DNA of 64,000 bases from Ideonella aquatica (lineage in GTDB: Bacteria > Pseudomonadota > Gammaproteobacteria > Burkholderiales > Burkholderiaceae_C), in contig NZ_JAGQDE010000005.1 in NCBI RefSeq assembly GCF_018069755.1, forward strand, positions 167,659 to 231,658, in the 5' to 3' direction. The first letter of the stretch is position 1; every line of letters begins with the position of its first letter. Below, in pieces: positions 25,316-34,869 of the stretch. The notes beneath the pieces are model-generated. The model was not told the origin of the DNA. It made no database searches and worked only from the letters and a program-made list of their open reading frames with translations. The translations under genes were made by a program, and so were the position numbers.

Positions 25316-28159
25316 ATGACCGAACTCGCCAAGTCCTTCGAACCCCGAGACATTGAAGCCCGATGGGCCCCGCTGTGGGAGCAAAGCGGTGTCTACCGGC
25401 CCACGCTGGACCCGGCCAGGCCGTCGTTCTGCATCCAGCTGCCGCCGCCCAATGTCACCGGCACGCTGCACATGGGCCATGCGTTCAACCAGACCATCAT
25501 GGACTCGTTGACACGCTACCACCGCATGCGCGGTTTCAACACGCTGTGGGTGCCCGGCACCGACCACGCCGGCATCGCCACCCAGATCGTGGTGGAGCGC
25601 CAGCTGCAGGAGCAGAAGCTCAGCCGCCACGACCTCGGCCGAAAGAACTTCGTCGCCAAGGTCTGGGAGTGGAAGGAGCAGTCCGGCTCTACCATCACCC
25701 GCCAGATGCGCCGCATGGGCGACTCGGTCAGCTGGGCGCACGAGTACTTCACGATGGACGACAAGCTCTCCAGCGTGGTGACCGAGACCTTCGTGCGCCT
25801 GTACCAGGAAGGCCTGATCTACCGTGGCAAGCGCCTGGTCAGCTGGGACCCGGTGTTGAAGTCCGCGGTGTCCGACCTTGAGGTCGAGAGCGAGGAGGAA
25901 GACGGCTCGCTCTGGCACATCCGCTACCCGGTGGACGGCAGCAACGAATCGCTGGTGGTGGCCACCACCCGGCCGGAAACCATGCTGGGCGACACCGCGG
26001 TGATGGTTCACCCCGAGGACGAGCGCTACACCCACCTGATCGGCCGCCAGGTGCGGCTGCCGATCACCGGCCGCCTGGTGCCGGTGATCGCCGACGCCTA
26101 TGTGGACAAGGCCTTCGGCACCGGCGTGGTCAAGGTCACGCCCGCGCACGACCAGAACGACTACCAGGTGGGCCAGCGCCATGGCCTGCCGATGCTGACC
26201 ATCTTCGATCTGGAAGCCAAGGTCAGTGCCCATGAGGCCGCCGATATTCCCGCGGTCTACGTGGGCCAGGACCGCTTTGCCGCACGCAAGGCCATCGTCG
26301 CCCAGCTCGAGGCCGAGGGCCTGCTGGTCGAGGTCAAGAAGCACAAGCTGATGGTGCCGCGCTGCGCCCGCACTGGTCAGGTCATCGAGCCCATGCTGAC
26401 CGACCAGTGGTTCGTCGCCATGACCAAGGCCGGCGCCAACGGCAAGTCAATTGCCGAGGAGGCCATCGAGGCCGTCGAGTCGGGCGACGTCAAGTTCGTC
26501 CCCGAGAACTGGGTCAACACCTACAACCAGTGGATGAAGAACATCCAGGACTGGTGCATCAGCCGCCAGCTGTGGTGGGGCCACCAGATCCCGGCCTGGT
26601 ACGGCACGGGCGGCGAGCTGTTCGTCGCCCGCTCGGAGGACGAGGCCCGTGCCCAGGCCACCGCGGCCGGCTACAGCGGCGCGCTCACCCGCGACGAGGA
26701 CGTGCTCGACACCTGGTACTCCAGCGCCCTGGTGCCCTTCAGCACGCTGGGCTGGCCCGCCAAGACCGTCGAGCAGGACCTGTTCCTGCCCAGCAGCGTG
26801 CTGGTCACCGGCTACGACATCATCTTCTTCTGGGTCGCCCGGATGATCATGATGACCAAGCACTTCACCGGCCAGGTGCCGTTCCGCCACGTCTACATCC
26901 ACGGCCTGGTGCTCGATGCCCACGGCAAGAAGATGAGCAAGTCCGAGGGCAATGTGCTGGACCCGGTGGACCTGATCGACGGCATCGACCTGCCCGCACT
27001 GCTGGACAAACGCACCCAGGGCCTGCGCAAGCCCGAGACCGCGCCCAAGGTGCGCAAGGCCACCGAGAAGGAATTCCCCGAGGGCATCCCCGGCTATGGC
27101 GCCGATGCGCTGCGCTTCACCTTCGCGGCCATGGCCACGCTGGGCCGCAGCGTCAACTTCGACAGCAAGCGCTGCGAGGGCTACCGCAACTTCTGCAACA
27201 AGCTCTGGAACGCCACCAAGTTCGTGCTGATGAACTGCGAGGGCCAGGACTGCGGCCTGATGGAACACACCAAGGCCGACTGCAGCGTGGGTGGCAAAGC
27301 GCATGGCTACATGAGCTTCAGCGCCGCCGACCGCTGGATCAGCAGTGAGCTTCAGCGCGTCGAGGCCACGGTGGCCCAGGGCTTTGCCGAGTACCGCCTG
27401 GACAATGTGGCCAACGCGATTTACCAGTTCGTCTGGGACGAGTTCTGCGACTGGTACCTGGAGATCGCCAAAGTGCAGATCCAGGCCGGCAGCGAGGCCC
27501 AGCAGCGCGCCACCCGCCGCACGCTGATCCGCACGCTGGAAACCGTGCTGCGCCTGCTGCATCCGGTGGCGCCCTTCATCACCGCCGAGCTGTGGGACGT
27601 GGTAGCGCCGGTGGCCGGCCGCAAGAGCGCGGACACCATCGCCAGCGCCACCTACCCGGTGGCCCAGCCCGAACGCATTGACGCCGATGCCGATGCCTGG
27701 ATGGCCCATCTGAAGACCCTGGTGGGCACCTGCCGCTCGCTGCGTGGCGAGATGGGCCTGTCGCCAGCCGAGCGGGTGCCGCTGCTGGTCAACGGCGACG
27801 CCGAGTTTTTCGCCCAGGCCGCGCCGGTGCTCAAGGCCCTGGCCAAGCTGGCCGACGTGCAGTTGCTGGACGATGCCGCCTTTGCGCAGGCCAGCGCCGC
27901 CGCGCCTGTGGCCGTGCAGGGCGCGGCGCGCATGGCGCTGAAGGTGGAGATCGACGTGGCCGCCGAGCGCGCCCGCCTGGGCAAGGAGATCGCCCGGCTG
28001 GAAGGCGAGATCACCAAGGCCGAGGCCAAGCTGGGCAATGAGAGCTTCGTCGCCCGCGCCCCTGAGGCCGTGGTGGCCCAGGAGCGCCAGCGCCTGGCCG
28101 ATTTCGGCCAGACCCTGGAGCGGCTGCGTGCGCAGCTGGCCCAGCTGCCCGCGGCCTGA
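25316..28159 (+). CDS. valS: Valyl-tRNA synthetase
   Basis: Class I aminoacyl-tRNA synthetase that charges tRNA-Val in the cytoplasm. Of 947 residues, the HIGH-type motif HMGH is at 52-55 (within [15 protein letters not shown]) and KMSKS is at 539-543. The editing domain lies about 200-340 with the [13 protein letters not shown] segment, the anticodon-binding region covers about 680-820 and a C-terminal coiled coil ([33 protein letters not shown]) closes the protein. An in-frame ATG near 25283 could extend it, but [17 protein letters not shown] is the typical start. All motifs look intact. Confidence 0.97.
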   Translation: MTELAKSFEPRDIEARWAPLWEQSGVYRPTLDPARPSFCIQLPPPNVTGTLHMGHAFNQTIMDSLTRYHRMRGFNTLWVPGTDHAGIATQIVVERQLQEQKLSRHDLGRKNFVAKVWEWKEQSGSTITRQMRRMGDSVSWAHEYFTMDDKLSSVVTETFVRLYQEGLIYRGKRLVSWDPVLKSAVSDLEVESEEEDGSLWHIRYPVDGSNESLVVATTRPETMLGDTAVMVHPEDERYTHLIGRQVRLPITGRLVPVIADAYVDKAFGTGVVKVTPAHDQNDYQVGQRHGLPMLTIFDLEAKVSAHEAADIPAVYVGQDRFAARKAIVAQLEAEGLLVEVKKHKLMVPRCARTGQVIEPMLTDQWFVAMTKAGANGKSIAEEAIEAVESGDVKFVPENWVNTYNQWMKNIQDWCISRQLWWGHQIPAWYGTGGELFVARSEDEARAQATAAGYSGALTRDEDVLDTWYSSALVPFSTLGWPAKTVEQDLFLPSSVLVTGYDIIFFWVARMIMMTKHFTGQVPFRHVYIHGLVLDAHGKKMSKSEGNVLDPVDLIDGIDLPALLDKRTQGLRKPETAPKVRKATEKEFPEGIPGYGADALRFTFAAMATLGRSVNFDSKRCEGYRNFCNKLWNATKFVLMNCEGQDCGLMEHTKADCSVGGKAHGYMSFSAADRWISSELQRVEATVAQGFAEYRLDNVANAIYQFVWDEFCDWYLEIAKVQIQAGSEAQQRATRRTLIRTLETVLRLLHPVAPFITAELWDVVAPVAGRKSADTIASATYPVAQPERIDADADAWMAHLKTLVGTCRSLRGEMGLSPAERVPLLVNGDAEFFAQAAPVLKALAKLADVQLLDDAAFAQASAAAPVAVQGAARMALKVEIDVAAERARLGKEIARLEGEITKAEAKLGNESFVARAPEAVVAQERQRLADFGQTLERLRAQLAQLPAA

Positions 28160-28170
28160 TCCAGCGCAGA

Positions 28171-28230
28171 CATCCCCTGTCCAGGGGATGCTGCCTTGCC
28201 AAACGGTGTCTTTTGTCATCGTAGGCAAGG
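28171..28230. promoter_or_regulatory. Two dyads between valS and galU
   Basis: CATCCCCTG and CAGGGGATG (28171-28190) form a nine-base stem with a two-base centre. CCTTGCC (28194-28200) and GGCAAGG (28224-28230) form a second inverted repeat around an AT-richer stretch. No T-run follows the first stem, so a Rho-independent terminator is not clear. The second may be an operator or promoter feature of galU. Confidence 0.35.
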
Positions 28231-28281
28231 TTTATGCATGCCAGAATTTCCATGAACCTCCCCAACTGGAACAACGAGCCC

Positions 28282-29148
28282 ATGCGCGTCAACAAAGCCG
28301 TCTTCCCCGTCGCCGGTCTGGGCACGCGTTTCCTGCCGGCCACCAAGGCCAACCCCAAGGAAATGCTGCCGGTGGTCGACAAGCCGCTGATCCAGTACGC
28401 CGTGGAGGAGGCCTACTCGGCCGGCATCAAGCAGATGATCTTCGTGAACGGCCGCAACAAGCGCGCCATTCCCGATCACTTCGACACTGCCTACGAGTTG
28501 GAGTCCGAGCTGGAGGCCGGCAACAAGCGCGAGCTGCTGGAGCTGGTGCACTCGATCAAGCCCGACGACATGGAGTGCATCTACATCCGCCAACCCAAGG
28601 CCCTGGGCCTGGGCCACGCGGTGCTGTGTGCGCAGTCGGTGGTGGTCAATGAACCCTTCGCGGTGCTGCTGGCCGATGACCTGATGGTGGGCGAGCCCTC
28701 GATCATGAAGCAGATGGTCGACCAGTTCGCCGAGTGGCAGGCCTCGATCCTGGCGGTGCAGGAAGTGCCCGCCGAGCACACCAGGCGCTACGGCATCTGC
28801 GCCGGCACCCCCATCAATGACCGGCTGATGGACCTGACCCACATCGTCGAGAAGCCGTTGCCCGAGAACGCCCCCTCGCGCCTGGGTGTGGCCGGCCGCT
28901 ACATCCTGACGCCGGGCATCTTCCGCGAGATCGCCAACCTGCCGCGCGGCGTGGGCGGCGAGATCCAGCTGACCGACGGCATTGCCGCGCTGATGCGCCG
29001 CGAGAAGGTCTTCGCCTACCGCTATGAAGGCCGCCGCTACGACTGCGGCAGCAAGGAAGGCTTCCTGGAGGCCAATGTGGAGCTGGCGCTGGCGCACCCG
29101 CAGCTGGGCCCTGGCTTCCGGGACTTCCTGAAGACGCTGGATCTCTGA
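28282..29148 (+). CDS. galU: UTP--glucose-1-phosphate uridylyltransferase
   Basis: Makes UDP-glucose from UTP and glucose-1-phosphate for capsule, LPS core and trehalose pathways. Seen: the nucleotidyl-transferase start [46 protein letters not shown] (metal-binding Asp pair), [13 protein letters not shown] and [12 protein letters not shown]. The 288-residue length is normal. ATG 28282 ([10 protein letters not shown]) is chosen because the family starts there; an in-frame ATG at 28234 would add 16 unusual residues. A strong terminator follows the stop. Confidence 0.95.
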   Translation: MRVNKAVFPVAGLGTRFLPATKANPKEMLPVVDKPLIQYAVEEAYSAGIKQMIFVNGRNKRAIPDHFDTAYELESELEAGNKRELLELVHSIKPDDMECIYIRQPKALGLGHAVLCAQSVVVNEPFAVLLADDLMVGEPSIMKQMVDQFAEWQASILAVQEVPAEHTRRYGICAGTPINDRLMDLTHIVEKPLPENAPSRLGVAGRYILTPGIFREIANLPRGVGGEIQLTDGIAALMRREKVFAYRYEGRRYDCGSKEGFLEANVELALAHPQLGPGFRDFLKTLDL

Positions 29149-29166
29149 TCCCACGCCATCAGCGAC

Positions 29167-29194
29167 AAGGGCCTGCAACTGCAGGCCCTTTTTT
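29167..29194 (+). terminator. Rho-independent terminator of galU
   Basis: A ten-base perfect stem AAGGGCCTGC (29167-29176) and GCAGGCCCTT (29181-29190) with loop AACT, followed by a T-run to 29194, lies 19 bases after the galU stop. The mirror side may also stop minus-strand transcription only weakly, as no A-run extends past the two leading As. Confidence 0.9.
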
Positions 29195-29212
29195 CTTGGG
29201 GCGCCAGAGCGC

Positions 29213-29440
29213 TCAGCGGCGCCGCAGCAGGTGGATGAACTCCTCGCCCTGGGCCGTCTGCTCCACCAGTTCATTGCCGGTCTGGCGGGCAAAGGCCTGG
29301 AAGTCGCGCATCGAGCCGGGGTCAGTGGCCACGACCTTGAGCAGGTCGCCGCTGGACATCTCGGACAGCGCCTTCTTGGCTTTCAGGATGGGCAGCGGGC
29401 AATTCAGACCGCGGGTGTCGATTTCCTTCTGGGCGTCCAT
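29213..29440 (-). CDS. TusA-family sulfur carrier/sulfurtransferase
   Basis: A 75-residue sulfur-carrier protein. The cysteine motif GLNCPLPILKAKKAL (Cys14, the persulfide-bearing CPxP cysteine) is followed by LLKVVATDPGSMRDFQAFARQTGN and a C-terminal Arg-rich end. TusA proteins pass sulfur for tRNA 2-thiolation or molybdenum cofactor. No tusBCD or tusE is nearby, so the partner is unknown. Confidence 0.9.
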   Translation of the reverse strand: MDAQKEIDTRGLNCPLPILKAKKALSEMSSGDLLKVVATDPGSMRDFQAFARQTGNELVEQTAQGEEFIHLLRRR

Positions 29441-29471
29441 GGCGTGCGTTCTCCTGAGGACATTCTAGGGC

Positions 29472-30017
29472 TCAACGCGCCGGCTGTTCACCGGGCTGGA
29501 AATAGCGCGGCTCAAGGCCTCGGCTGCGCAGGAACTGCGCCATCGCATGGCCGGTGCCGGCGGGCCAGCAGACCACGTCGGCCGGCGCGAACAGCTTGTA
29601 CTCAGCCAGCTCGGGCGACAGCTGGATCTCGCCACGAGCCTGCACATGAAAGGCGATGATCACCTGGTTCATGCGCTGGAAGTCCCAGACGCCGATCAGC
29701 TCGACGCGGTCCACCGTCAGCGCGGTCTCTTCCGCCACCTCCCGGGCGATGCCGGCCTCGGCGGTTTCGCCGGCCTCCATGAAGCCGGTGATCAGCGCGA
29801 ACATGCGCCCGCTCCAGGCGGCGTTGCGGGCCAACAGGATGCGGCCGTCGCGGTCGGTGCATTCCACCACCGCCGCCAGCACCGGCGTGGGGTTGTTCCA
29901 GTGGGTGAAGTCGCAGGCGGTGCAGCGCAGGCGCTCCTTGGGGCCGCCGTCCTCGTCGGCCACACGCAGCGCCAGAGGCGCCGCACACTGCGGACAGAAG
30001 CGCCAGCCTTCACTCAC
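29472..30017 (-). CDS. NUDIX hydrolase with zinc ribbon (NAD+ diphosphatase-like)
   Basis: A 181-residue hydrolase. Cys8, Cys11, Cys32 and Cys35 form a zinc ribbon in front of the Nudix box at residues about 78-100 (GFMEAGETAEAGIAREVAEETAL), which matches the GX5EX7REUXEEXGU pattern. The zinc-ribbon plus Nudix layout is that of NudC-type NAD/RNA-decapping enzymes, but the protein is shorter than full NudC (about 260). It starts with GTG at 30017, and that codon overlaps the cysM stop (GTGA), which decides the start and points to coupled expression. Confidence 0.85.
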   Translation of the reverse strand: MSEGWRFCPQCAAPLALRVADEDGGPKERLRCTACDFTHWNNPTPVLAAVVECTDRDGRILLARNAAWSGRMFALITGFMEAGETAEAGIAREVAEETALTVDRVELIGVWDFQRMNQVIIAFHVQARGEIQLSPELAEYKLFAPADVVCWPAGTGHAMAQFLRSRGLEPRYFQPGEQPAR

Positions 30018-30919
30018 GCCGGAAACACCCCGGTCGAGAGGTAGCGGTCGCCGCGGTCGCACACGATGAAGACGATGGTCGCGTTCTCCAGCGTGCGCGC
30101 CAGCTGCAGCGCCACCCAGCAGGCACCCGCCGCCGAGATGCCGGCGAACAGGCCTTCCTCGGCCGCCAGCCGGCGTGCCATGTCCTCGGCATCGGACTGG
30201 CTGACGTAGACCAGCTCGTCCACCGCCGCCGGGTCGTAGATCTTGGGCAGGTAGGCCTCGGGCCATTTGCGGATGCCGGGGATGCGTGATCCCTCGGAGG
30301 GCTGCGCACCGACGATGCGCACCGCCGGGCTCTTTTCCTTCAGGAAGCGCGAGACGCCGGTGATCGTGCCGGTGGTGCCCATGGCGCTGACAAAATGGGT
30401 GATCCGGCCGTCGGTGTCGGCCCAGATCTCGGGACCGGTGCTGTCGTAGTGCACCGCCGGGTTGTCGGGGTTGGCGAACTGGTCGAGCATGCGGCCCTTG
30501 CCGGCCTGCTGCATCTGCTCGGCCAGGTCGCGGGCCAGCTCCATGCCGCCGGACTTGGGCGTCAGGATCAGCTCGGCGCCAAAGGCCTTCATCGTTTGCG
30601 CACGCTCGATCGACAGGTCCTCCGGCATGATCAGCACCATGCGGTAGCCCTTGATCGCCGCGGCCATCGCCAGCGCGATGCCGGTGTTGCCCGAGGTGGC
30701 CTCGATCAGCGTATCGCCGGGGCGGATCTCGCCGCGCGCCTCGGCCTGGCGGATCATGTTGATGGCGGGCCGGTCCTTGACCGAGCCGGCCGGGTTGTTG
30801 CCCTCGAGCTTGCCCAGGATGACATTGCCGCGCGCGGCGATCTCGGCGCCGGGCAGGCGCTGCAGGCGCACCAGCGGCGTGCGGCCGATGGCGTCTTCCA
30901 GGGTCAGGTAGGTGGGCAT
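30014..30919 (-). CDS. cysM: Cysteine synthase B (O-acetylserine sulfhydrylase)
   Basis: PLP enzyme that makes cysteine from O-acetylserine and sulfide or thiosulfate. Of 301 residues, the PLP lysine is Lys48 in NNPAGSVKDRPA, and the phosphate-binding TSGNTG is at 75-80. MGTTGTITGVSRFLK, GAQPSEGSRIPGIRKWP and the SGISAAG-like substrate loop are present, with the shorter CysM-type C-terminus. ATG 30919 is the only good start. It is followed by the coupled NUDIX gene. Confidence 0.93.
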   Translation of the reverse strand: MPTYLTLEDAIGRTPLVRLQRLPGAEIAARGNVILGKLEGNNPAGSVKDRPAINMIRQAEARGEIRPGDTLIEATSGNTGIALAMAAAIKGYRMVLIMPEDLSIERAQTMKAFGAELILTPKSGGMELARDLAEQMQQAGKGRMLDQFANPDNPAVHYDSTGPEIWADTDGRITHFVSAMGTTGTITGVSRFLKEKSPAVRIVGAQPSEGSRIPGIRKWPEAYLPKIYDPAAVDELVYVSQSDAEDMARRLAAEEGLFAGISAAGACWVALQLARTLENATIVFIVCDRGDRYLSTGVFPA

Positions 30920-30993
30920 GGCAAGGAGGCAGGCGCGTTGACGGCCGATTATCACGTTGCCCCGCGCTCCTTGCCGGGCCTGGGTTTCAGGCC

Positions 30994-31989
30994 TCAGGGC
31001 GTGTCGATCCAGGTCTGCAAGTTGGTGTTGACCGTCTGCGTGATGCGCGTGGCGCTGTTGCGGCCCAGGCTGTCGGCGCCGTAGGCGTGGATCGCCAGGC
31101 CGCAATCGCCCTGGCAGCCGCCGGGGCCGGTGCCGTCGGCCTGGATCACCGGCGCGCCGCTCTGGCCACCTGCGGTGTCGACAAAATAGCGGGTCTTGCG
31201 CGTCTCGGAGGCGGCGATCCGGCCGGCGCCGCCCCACTGCGTGGCGCTGGGCTTGTCACCGGGGTAACCGACGATCGCGATCGGCAGGTTCACCTGGCTG
31301 CCGGTGGTCCACCAGCGGCCCAGCCAGCCCGTCGTGTTGCCCACGGTGCAGTTGAGCTTGACCGAGCCGTAGTCGTAGTTCTCGTCGGCGTTGCGGGTCC
31401 AGCCGGTCACCGAGCTCAGCCGCTTGGCCGTGCACGAGCCATAGGGCGCGCTGCCAGCATTGCGGCCCGGGTAGAAGCGCATGCTGGTGGACCACACGCC
31501 GCCCGTGCCCCCGGAGTGCACGCAGTGGCCGGCGGTGGCCACGGTGTCGGCACTGATCAGCCAGCCGGTGCAGGTGTAGCTGCCGCTGCCCTGTGTGAAG
31601 CTCAGCAGACCCACCGCCCGGTAGGGGTAGCCCGACTCCTGCGGATAGACGCGGAATCGCCGGTCCGAATCCAGCACCGACTCCGGCACTGCAGCGTCGC
31701 CACCACGGGCGGACGGTGCCACCATCGGGCGGTAGCGCGCCGCGAACTCAGCCATCTCAGCGGGGCTGAACTTCTGCGCCGGGAACTCGGACTCGGCATC
31801 GGCCACCACGCCGGGGCCCGAGCGGCCGCGAAAGCCCGCTGCCGGCGGCGCCGCGGTGGTGCTGAGCTGCGCCGGCAGACCGTCGCTGTGGACGCTCAGC
31901 TGCGCATCGGCGGTGTCGGCGAGCGCGTCAGCGGCGCTGACCAGGCCAGCCAGGCCCAAGGCGAGGTGGATGAAGGTGTTGGAGGTCAT
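30994..31989 (-). CDS. Secreted trypsin-like serine protease (S1B, V8/glutamyl endopeptidase type)
   Basis: A 331-residue extracellular protease. Signal peptide (1-24), a propeptide-like region to about residue 110, then the S1B core. The triad is His155 (TAGHC), Asp206 (NYDYGSVKL) and Ser277 (GGQSGAPV), with six or more cysteines likely in disulfides. Primary cleavage preference cannot be read safely, although the family often cuts after Glu. It lies alone on the minus strand. Confidence 0.85.
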   Translation of the reverse strand: MTSNTFIHLALGLAGLVSAADALADTADAQLSVHSDGLPAQLSTTAAPPAAGFRGRSGPGVVADAESEFPAQKFSPAEMAEFAARYRPMVAPSARGGDAAVPESVLDSDRRFRVYPQESGYPYRAVGLLSFTQGSGSYTCTGWLISADTVATAGHCVHSGGTGGVWSTSMRFYPGRNAGSAPYGSCTAKRLSSVTGWTRNADENYDYGSVKLNCTVGNTTGWLGRWWTTGSQVNLPIAIVGYPGDKPSATQWGGAGRIAASETRKTRYFVDTAGGQSGAPVIQADGTGPGGCQGDCGLAIHAYGADSLGRNSATRITQTVNTNLQTWIDTP

Positions 31990-32189
31990 GGCGGTTCTCC
32001 TGCGCTATGCGGTGATCGGATGGGGGCCCCGGCGATGGGGTCTGCCGGGGTGGGTCCACTGTCCGACCGCTGGCGACGGCCGCGGCCAACCGATGGCCAA
32101 CCGATGTCCCTCCCCCACCCCCCAGGCCAACACCCCCCCATGCCATAATCCATCCCTCGCAGCACCGGGGCCCCGCCCCGGCCCGATGC

Positions 32190-32274
32190 GCCCATGTGAC
32201 GAAATCGGTAGACGTAGCGGATTCAAAATCCGCCGCCGCAAGGCGTGCCAGTTCGAGTCTGGCCATGGGCACCA
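32190..32274 (+). tRNA. tRNA-Leu (anticodon CAA)
   Basis: Acceptor arms GCCCATG (32190-32196) and CATGGGC (32264-32270), discriminator A and encoded CCA to 32274. The anticodon stem GCGGA/TCCGC (32217-32221, 32229-32233) frames loop TTCAAAA with anticodon CAA, which reads TTG leucine codons. A class II variable arm CGCC-GCAA-GGCG (32234-32246) and T-arm GCCAG-TTCGAGT-CTGGC (32247-32263) complete it. Confidence 0.97.
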
Positions 32275-32293
32275 GCGCCGCAACACCGACGCC

Positions 32294-32896
32294 ATGCCAC
32301 CCCTGCCTCCCGTCACCAAGGCCCTGATGCTGGCCTGCACCGCCATCTTCTGCCTGCAGTTCCTGCTGGGTGGCTACGGCCTGGTCAACTGGTTCGGCCT
32401 GTGGCCGCTGGCCAGCGGCCAGTTCATGCCTTGGCAGGTGGTGAGCTACGCCTTCCTGCATGGCGACATGCTGCACCTGTTCTTCAACATGCTGGGCATG
32501 TACATGTTCGGCGCCGAGATCGAGCGCCTGTGGGGCCAGAAGCGCTACCTGCAGTTCATTGCGGCCTCGGTCCTGACGGCTGCGCTGACCCAGATGCTGA
32601 TCACCGCACTGGCCGGCAGCATGGGCCCGACGATCGGTATCTCGGGCGGCCTGTACGGCCTGCTGCTGGCCTCGGCCATGCTGTTCCCGAACCGCACCAT
32701 CATGCCGCTGTTCCCGCCCATCCCGATGAAGCAGCGCACCTTCGTGCTGGTCTTCGGCGGGCTGGAGTTGCTGCAGGGCCTGATGGGCTACACCGGGGTG
32801 GCGCACTTCGCCCACCTGGGCGGCATGCTGGGCGCCTGGCTGATGATCCGCTACTGGCGCGGGCAGCCGCCGTTCAGCGGCCGCCGCCGCTGGTAA
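32294..32896 (+). CDS. Rhomboid-family intramembrane serine protease
   Basis: A 200-residue inner-membrane protein with six predicted helices. Rhomboid motifs: the HGDMLHLFFNM segment with His61 and Asn65, the nucleophile Ser117 in GISGG, and His174 in AHFAHLGGML. A full Ser/His dyad is present, so activity is likely. ATG 32294 is just downstream of the tRNA, which may share its transcript. The substrates are unknown. Confidence 0.9.
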   Translation: MPPLPPVTKALMLACTAIFCLQFLLGGYGLVNWFGLWPLASGQFMPWQVVSYAFLHGDMLHLFFNMLGMYMFGAEIERLWGQKRYLQFIAASVLTAALTQMLITALAGSMGPTIGISGGLYGLLLASAMLFPNRTIMPLFPPIPMKQRTFVLVFGGLELLQGLMGYTGVAHFAHLGGMLGAWLMIRYWRGQPPFSGRRRW

Positions 32897-32911
32897 AACG
32901 GTTCTGCAGGC

Positions 32912-33784
32912 TCAACCCGGCGTCTGGTGCCGGGGCTCGACGCCCAGCTCAGCCCGCATGCGCTCGTTGCGCAGCCGGCGTGATTCACCCATGAAGCTCA
33001 GGCTCATGGGCGACGCCGTGCGGGCCATGTCGTCGCGCGAGACGCGCGGCAGCCGCGGCAGGCCGGCCAGGTCGGCCGCCTGGTCATACCACTCGCCCAT
33101 CAGGCAATCGACACCATCAGTGATGTGGTAGGCCCGCTGCGGGCCGCCACGCCACAGCGCGGCCACGCAGGCGCGCGCCAGGTCATCGGCGTGGATGTGG
33201 TTGGTGAATACGTCGTCCTCGGGCCGCAGCAGCGGCCGGCCCTGGCGCACCCGGTCGAGTACCGAGCCGCCGACGCGGTCCGCAGCGTGGATGCCGGGAA
33301 TGCGCAGCAGCGCCACGCGCCAGCCGCATCGGCCGGCGGCGCGCAGCGCGCGCTCGGCATCCACCCGGCGCCAGGCGCGCTCGGTGCTGGGCGCGACCGG
33401 ACGGGTCTCGTCAAACAGCGCGCCGCCAGCGTCGCCGTAGACACCGGTGGTGCTGCCATAGACCAGCACCCGCGGCCGCTGGCCGCAGCGCGCCAGCGCC
33501 TGCAGCAGATGTCGGGTGCGCGGATCCTCGCGACCGCTGCCCGGTGGCGGTGCCAGATGCAGCACCGCATCAGCCAGGCCGGCCAGCCGCCACAGGCTGG
33601 CGGGCTGGTCCAGGTCAGCGATCAGCGGTGTGGCCCCGGCCGAGCGCAGCTCAGCCGTTCGCGCAGCCTGGCTGGTGAGCGCCAGCACGCGCCAACGGCC
33701 AGCCAGCAGGCGCAGCACCCGCATCCCCACATCGCCGCAGCCGACGATCAGCAGCGAGGGGCGGTGGTCGAGGGTACGCGGCAT
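32912..33784 (-). CDS. NAD-dependent epimerase/dehydratase family protein (YeeZ-like)
   Basis: A 290-residue extended short-chain dehydrogenase. The Rossmann motif SLLIVGCGDVGMRVL (about 9-23) has the GxGxxG pattern, VLHLAPPPG and VYGSTTGVYGDAGG (about 107-121, with the Ser/Thr-Tyr site) follow, then HIHADDLARA. The YxxxK lysine is not obvious, so catalysis may differ from typical epimerases, and YeeZ relatives are of unknown substrate. It is divergent from the reductase at 33838. Confidence 0.75.
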   Translation of the reverse strand: MPRTLDHRPSLLIVGCGDVGMRVLRLLAGRWRVLALTSQAARTAELRSAGATPLIADLDQPASLWRLAGLADAVLHLAPPPGSGREDPRTRHLLQALARCGQRPRVLVYGSTTGVYGDAGGALFDETRPVAPSTERAWRRVDAERALRAAGRCGWRVALLRIPGIHAADRVGGSVLDRVRQGRPLLRPEDDVFTNHIHADDLARACVAALWRGGPQRAYHITDGVDCLMGEWYDQAADLAGLPRLPRVSRDDMARTASPMSLSFMGESRRLRNERMRAELGVEPRHQTPG

Positions 33785-33837
33785 CGGGTCTTTCGGGGCA
33801 TCGGGGACAATCGCGGCAGTGTAGTGGCCTGCCTATC

Positions 33838-34869
33838 ATGAGCTTTCGCATCACCCTGACTCCCTCCGAGCGCCATTTCGACGTGGCGCGCGACGAGCCC
33901 ATCCTGAACGCCGCGATCCGCAGCGGCATCGGCCTGCCCTACGGGTGCAAGGACGGCGCCTGCGGCTCGTGCAAGTCACGTCTGCTGGACGGCCGCGTGA
34001 TCCACGGCGCGCATGCCGAGAAGGCGCTCAGTGCCGCCGAGGAGGCGCAGGGCCTGGTGCTGACCTGCTGCGCCACACCACAGACCGACTGCGTGGTCGA
34101 GGCCCGCAGCGTCACCGGTGCCGGAGAGCACCCGGTGGTGAAGCTGCCGGGCCGCGTGCTGGCGATGGAGCGGCTGGCGCCCGATGTGATGCGTCTGCGC
34201 GTGCAGCTGCCGGCCAACCAGGCCTTTGGCTACCACGCCGGCCAGTACATCGAGTTCATCCTGCGTGACGGCAGCCGCCGCGCCTACTCCATGGCCAACG
34301 CGCCGCACAACCTGGGCACGCCGCCCAGCATCGAGCTGCACCTGCGCCACCTGCCCGGCGGCCTGTTCACCGACCAGGTCTTCAGCACGATGAAGGAAAA
34401 GGACATCGTGCGCATGGAAGGCCCCTTCGGCAGCTTCTTCCTGCGCGAGGACTCGGCCGCGCCGATCATCCTGCTGGCCTCGGGCACCGGCCTGGCGCCG
34501 ATCAAGGCGCTGATCGAGCGCCTGCAGCAGCAAGGCATCACCCGCCCCGCCACGCTGTACTGGGGCTGCCGCAGCCGGCGCGACCTGTACCTGCACGACT
34601 GGGCCGATGCCACCGCCGCGCAGATGCCGAACCTGCGCTACGTGCCGGTGCTCTCCGAGCCGGGGCCCGAGGACGGCTGGCGCGGCCGCACCGGCCTGGT
34701 CCACCAGGCGGTGATGGCCGACCACCCGGACCTGAGCGGCCACCAGGTCTACGCCTGCGGCCTGCCGGCGATGGTGGACGCGGCGCAGCGCGACTTCACC
34801 GGGCGCTGCGGCCTGCCCGCCGAGCAATTTTTCGCCGACAGCTTCACCAGCGCAGCCGACAAGGCCTGA
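33838..34869 (+). CDS. 2Fe-2S/FAD reductase (CDP-6-deoxy-delta-3,4-glucoseen-reductase-like)
   Basis: A 343-residue electron-transfer flavoenzyme. A plant-type ferredoxin domain (1-90) has Cys37, Cys42, Cys45 and Cys77 (GCKDGACGSCKS, then LTCCA). The FAD domain carries RAYSMANAPHN (about 150-160), the NAD domain LLASGTGLAPIKAL (220-233) and the C-terminus QVYACGLPAMVDAAQRDF. It transfers electrons from NAD(P)H through FAD to the iron-sulfur cluster and on to an unknown partner. In Burkholderiales this annotation is common for a general reductase, not proof of dideoxysugar synthesis. Confidence 0.87.
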   Translation: MSFRITLTPSERHFDVARDEPILNAAIRSGIGLPYGCKDGACGSCKSRLLDGRVIHGAHAEKALSAAEEAQGLVLTCCATPQTDCVVEARSVTGAGEHPVVKLPGRVLAMERLAPDVMRLRVQLPANQAFGYHAGQYIEFILRDGSRRAYSMANAPHNLGTPPSIELHLRHLPGGLFTDQVFSTMKEKDIVRMEGPFGSFFLREDSAAPIILLASGTGLAPIKALIERLQQQGITRPATLYWGCRSRRDLYLHDWADATAAQMPNLRYVPVLSEPGPEDGWRGRTGLVHQAVMADHPDLSGHQVYACGLPAMVDAAQRDFTGRCGLPAEQFFADSFTSAADKA

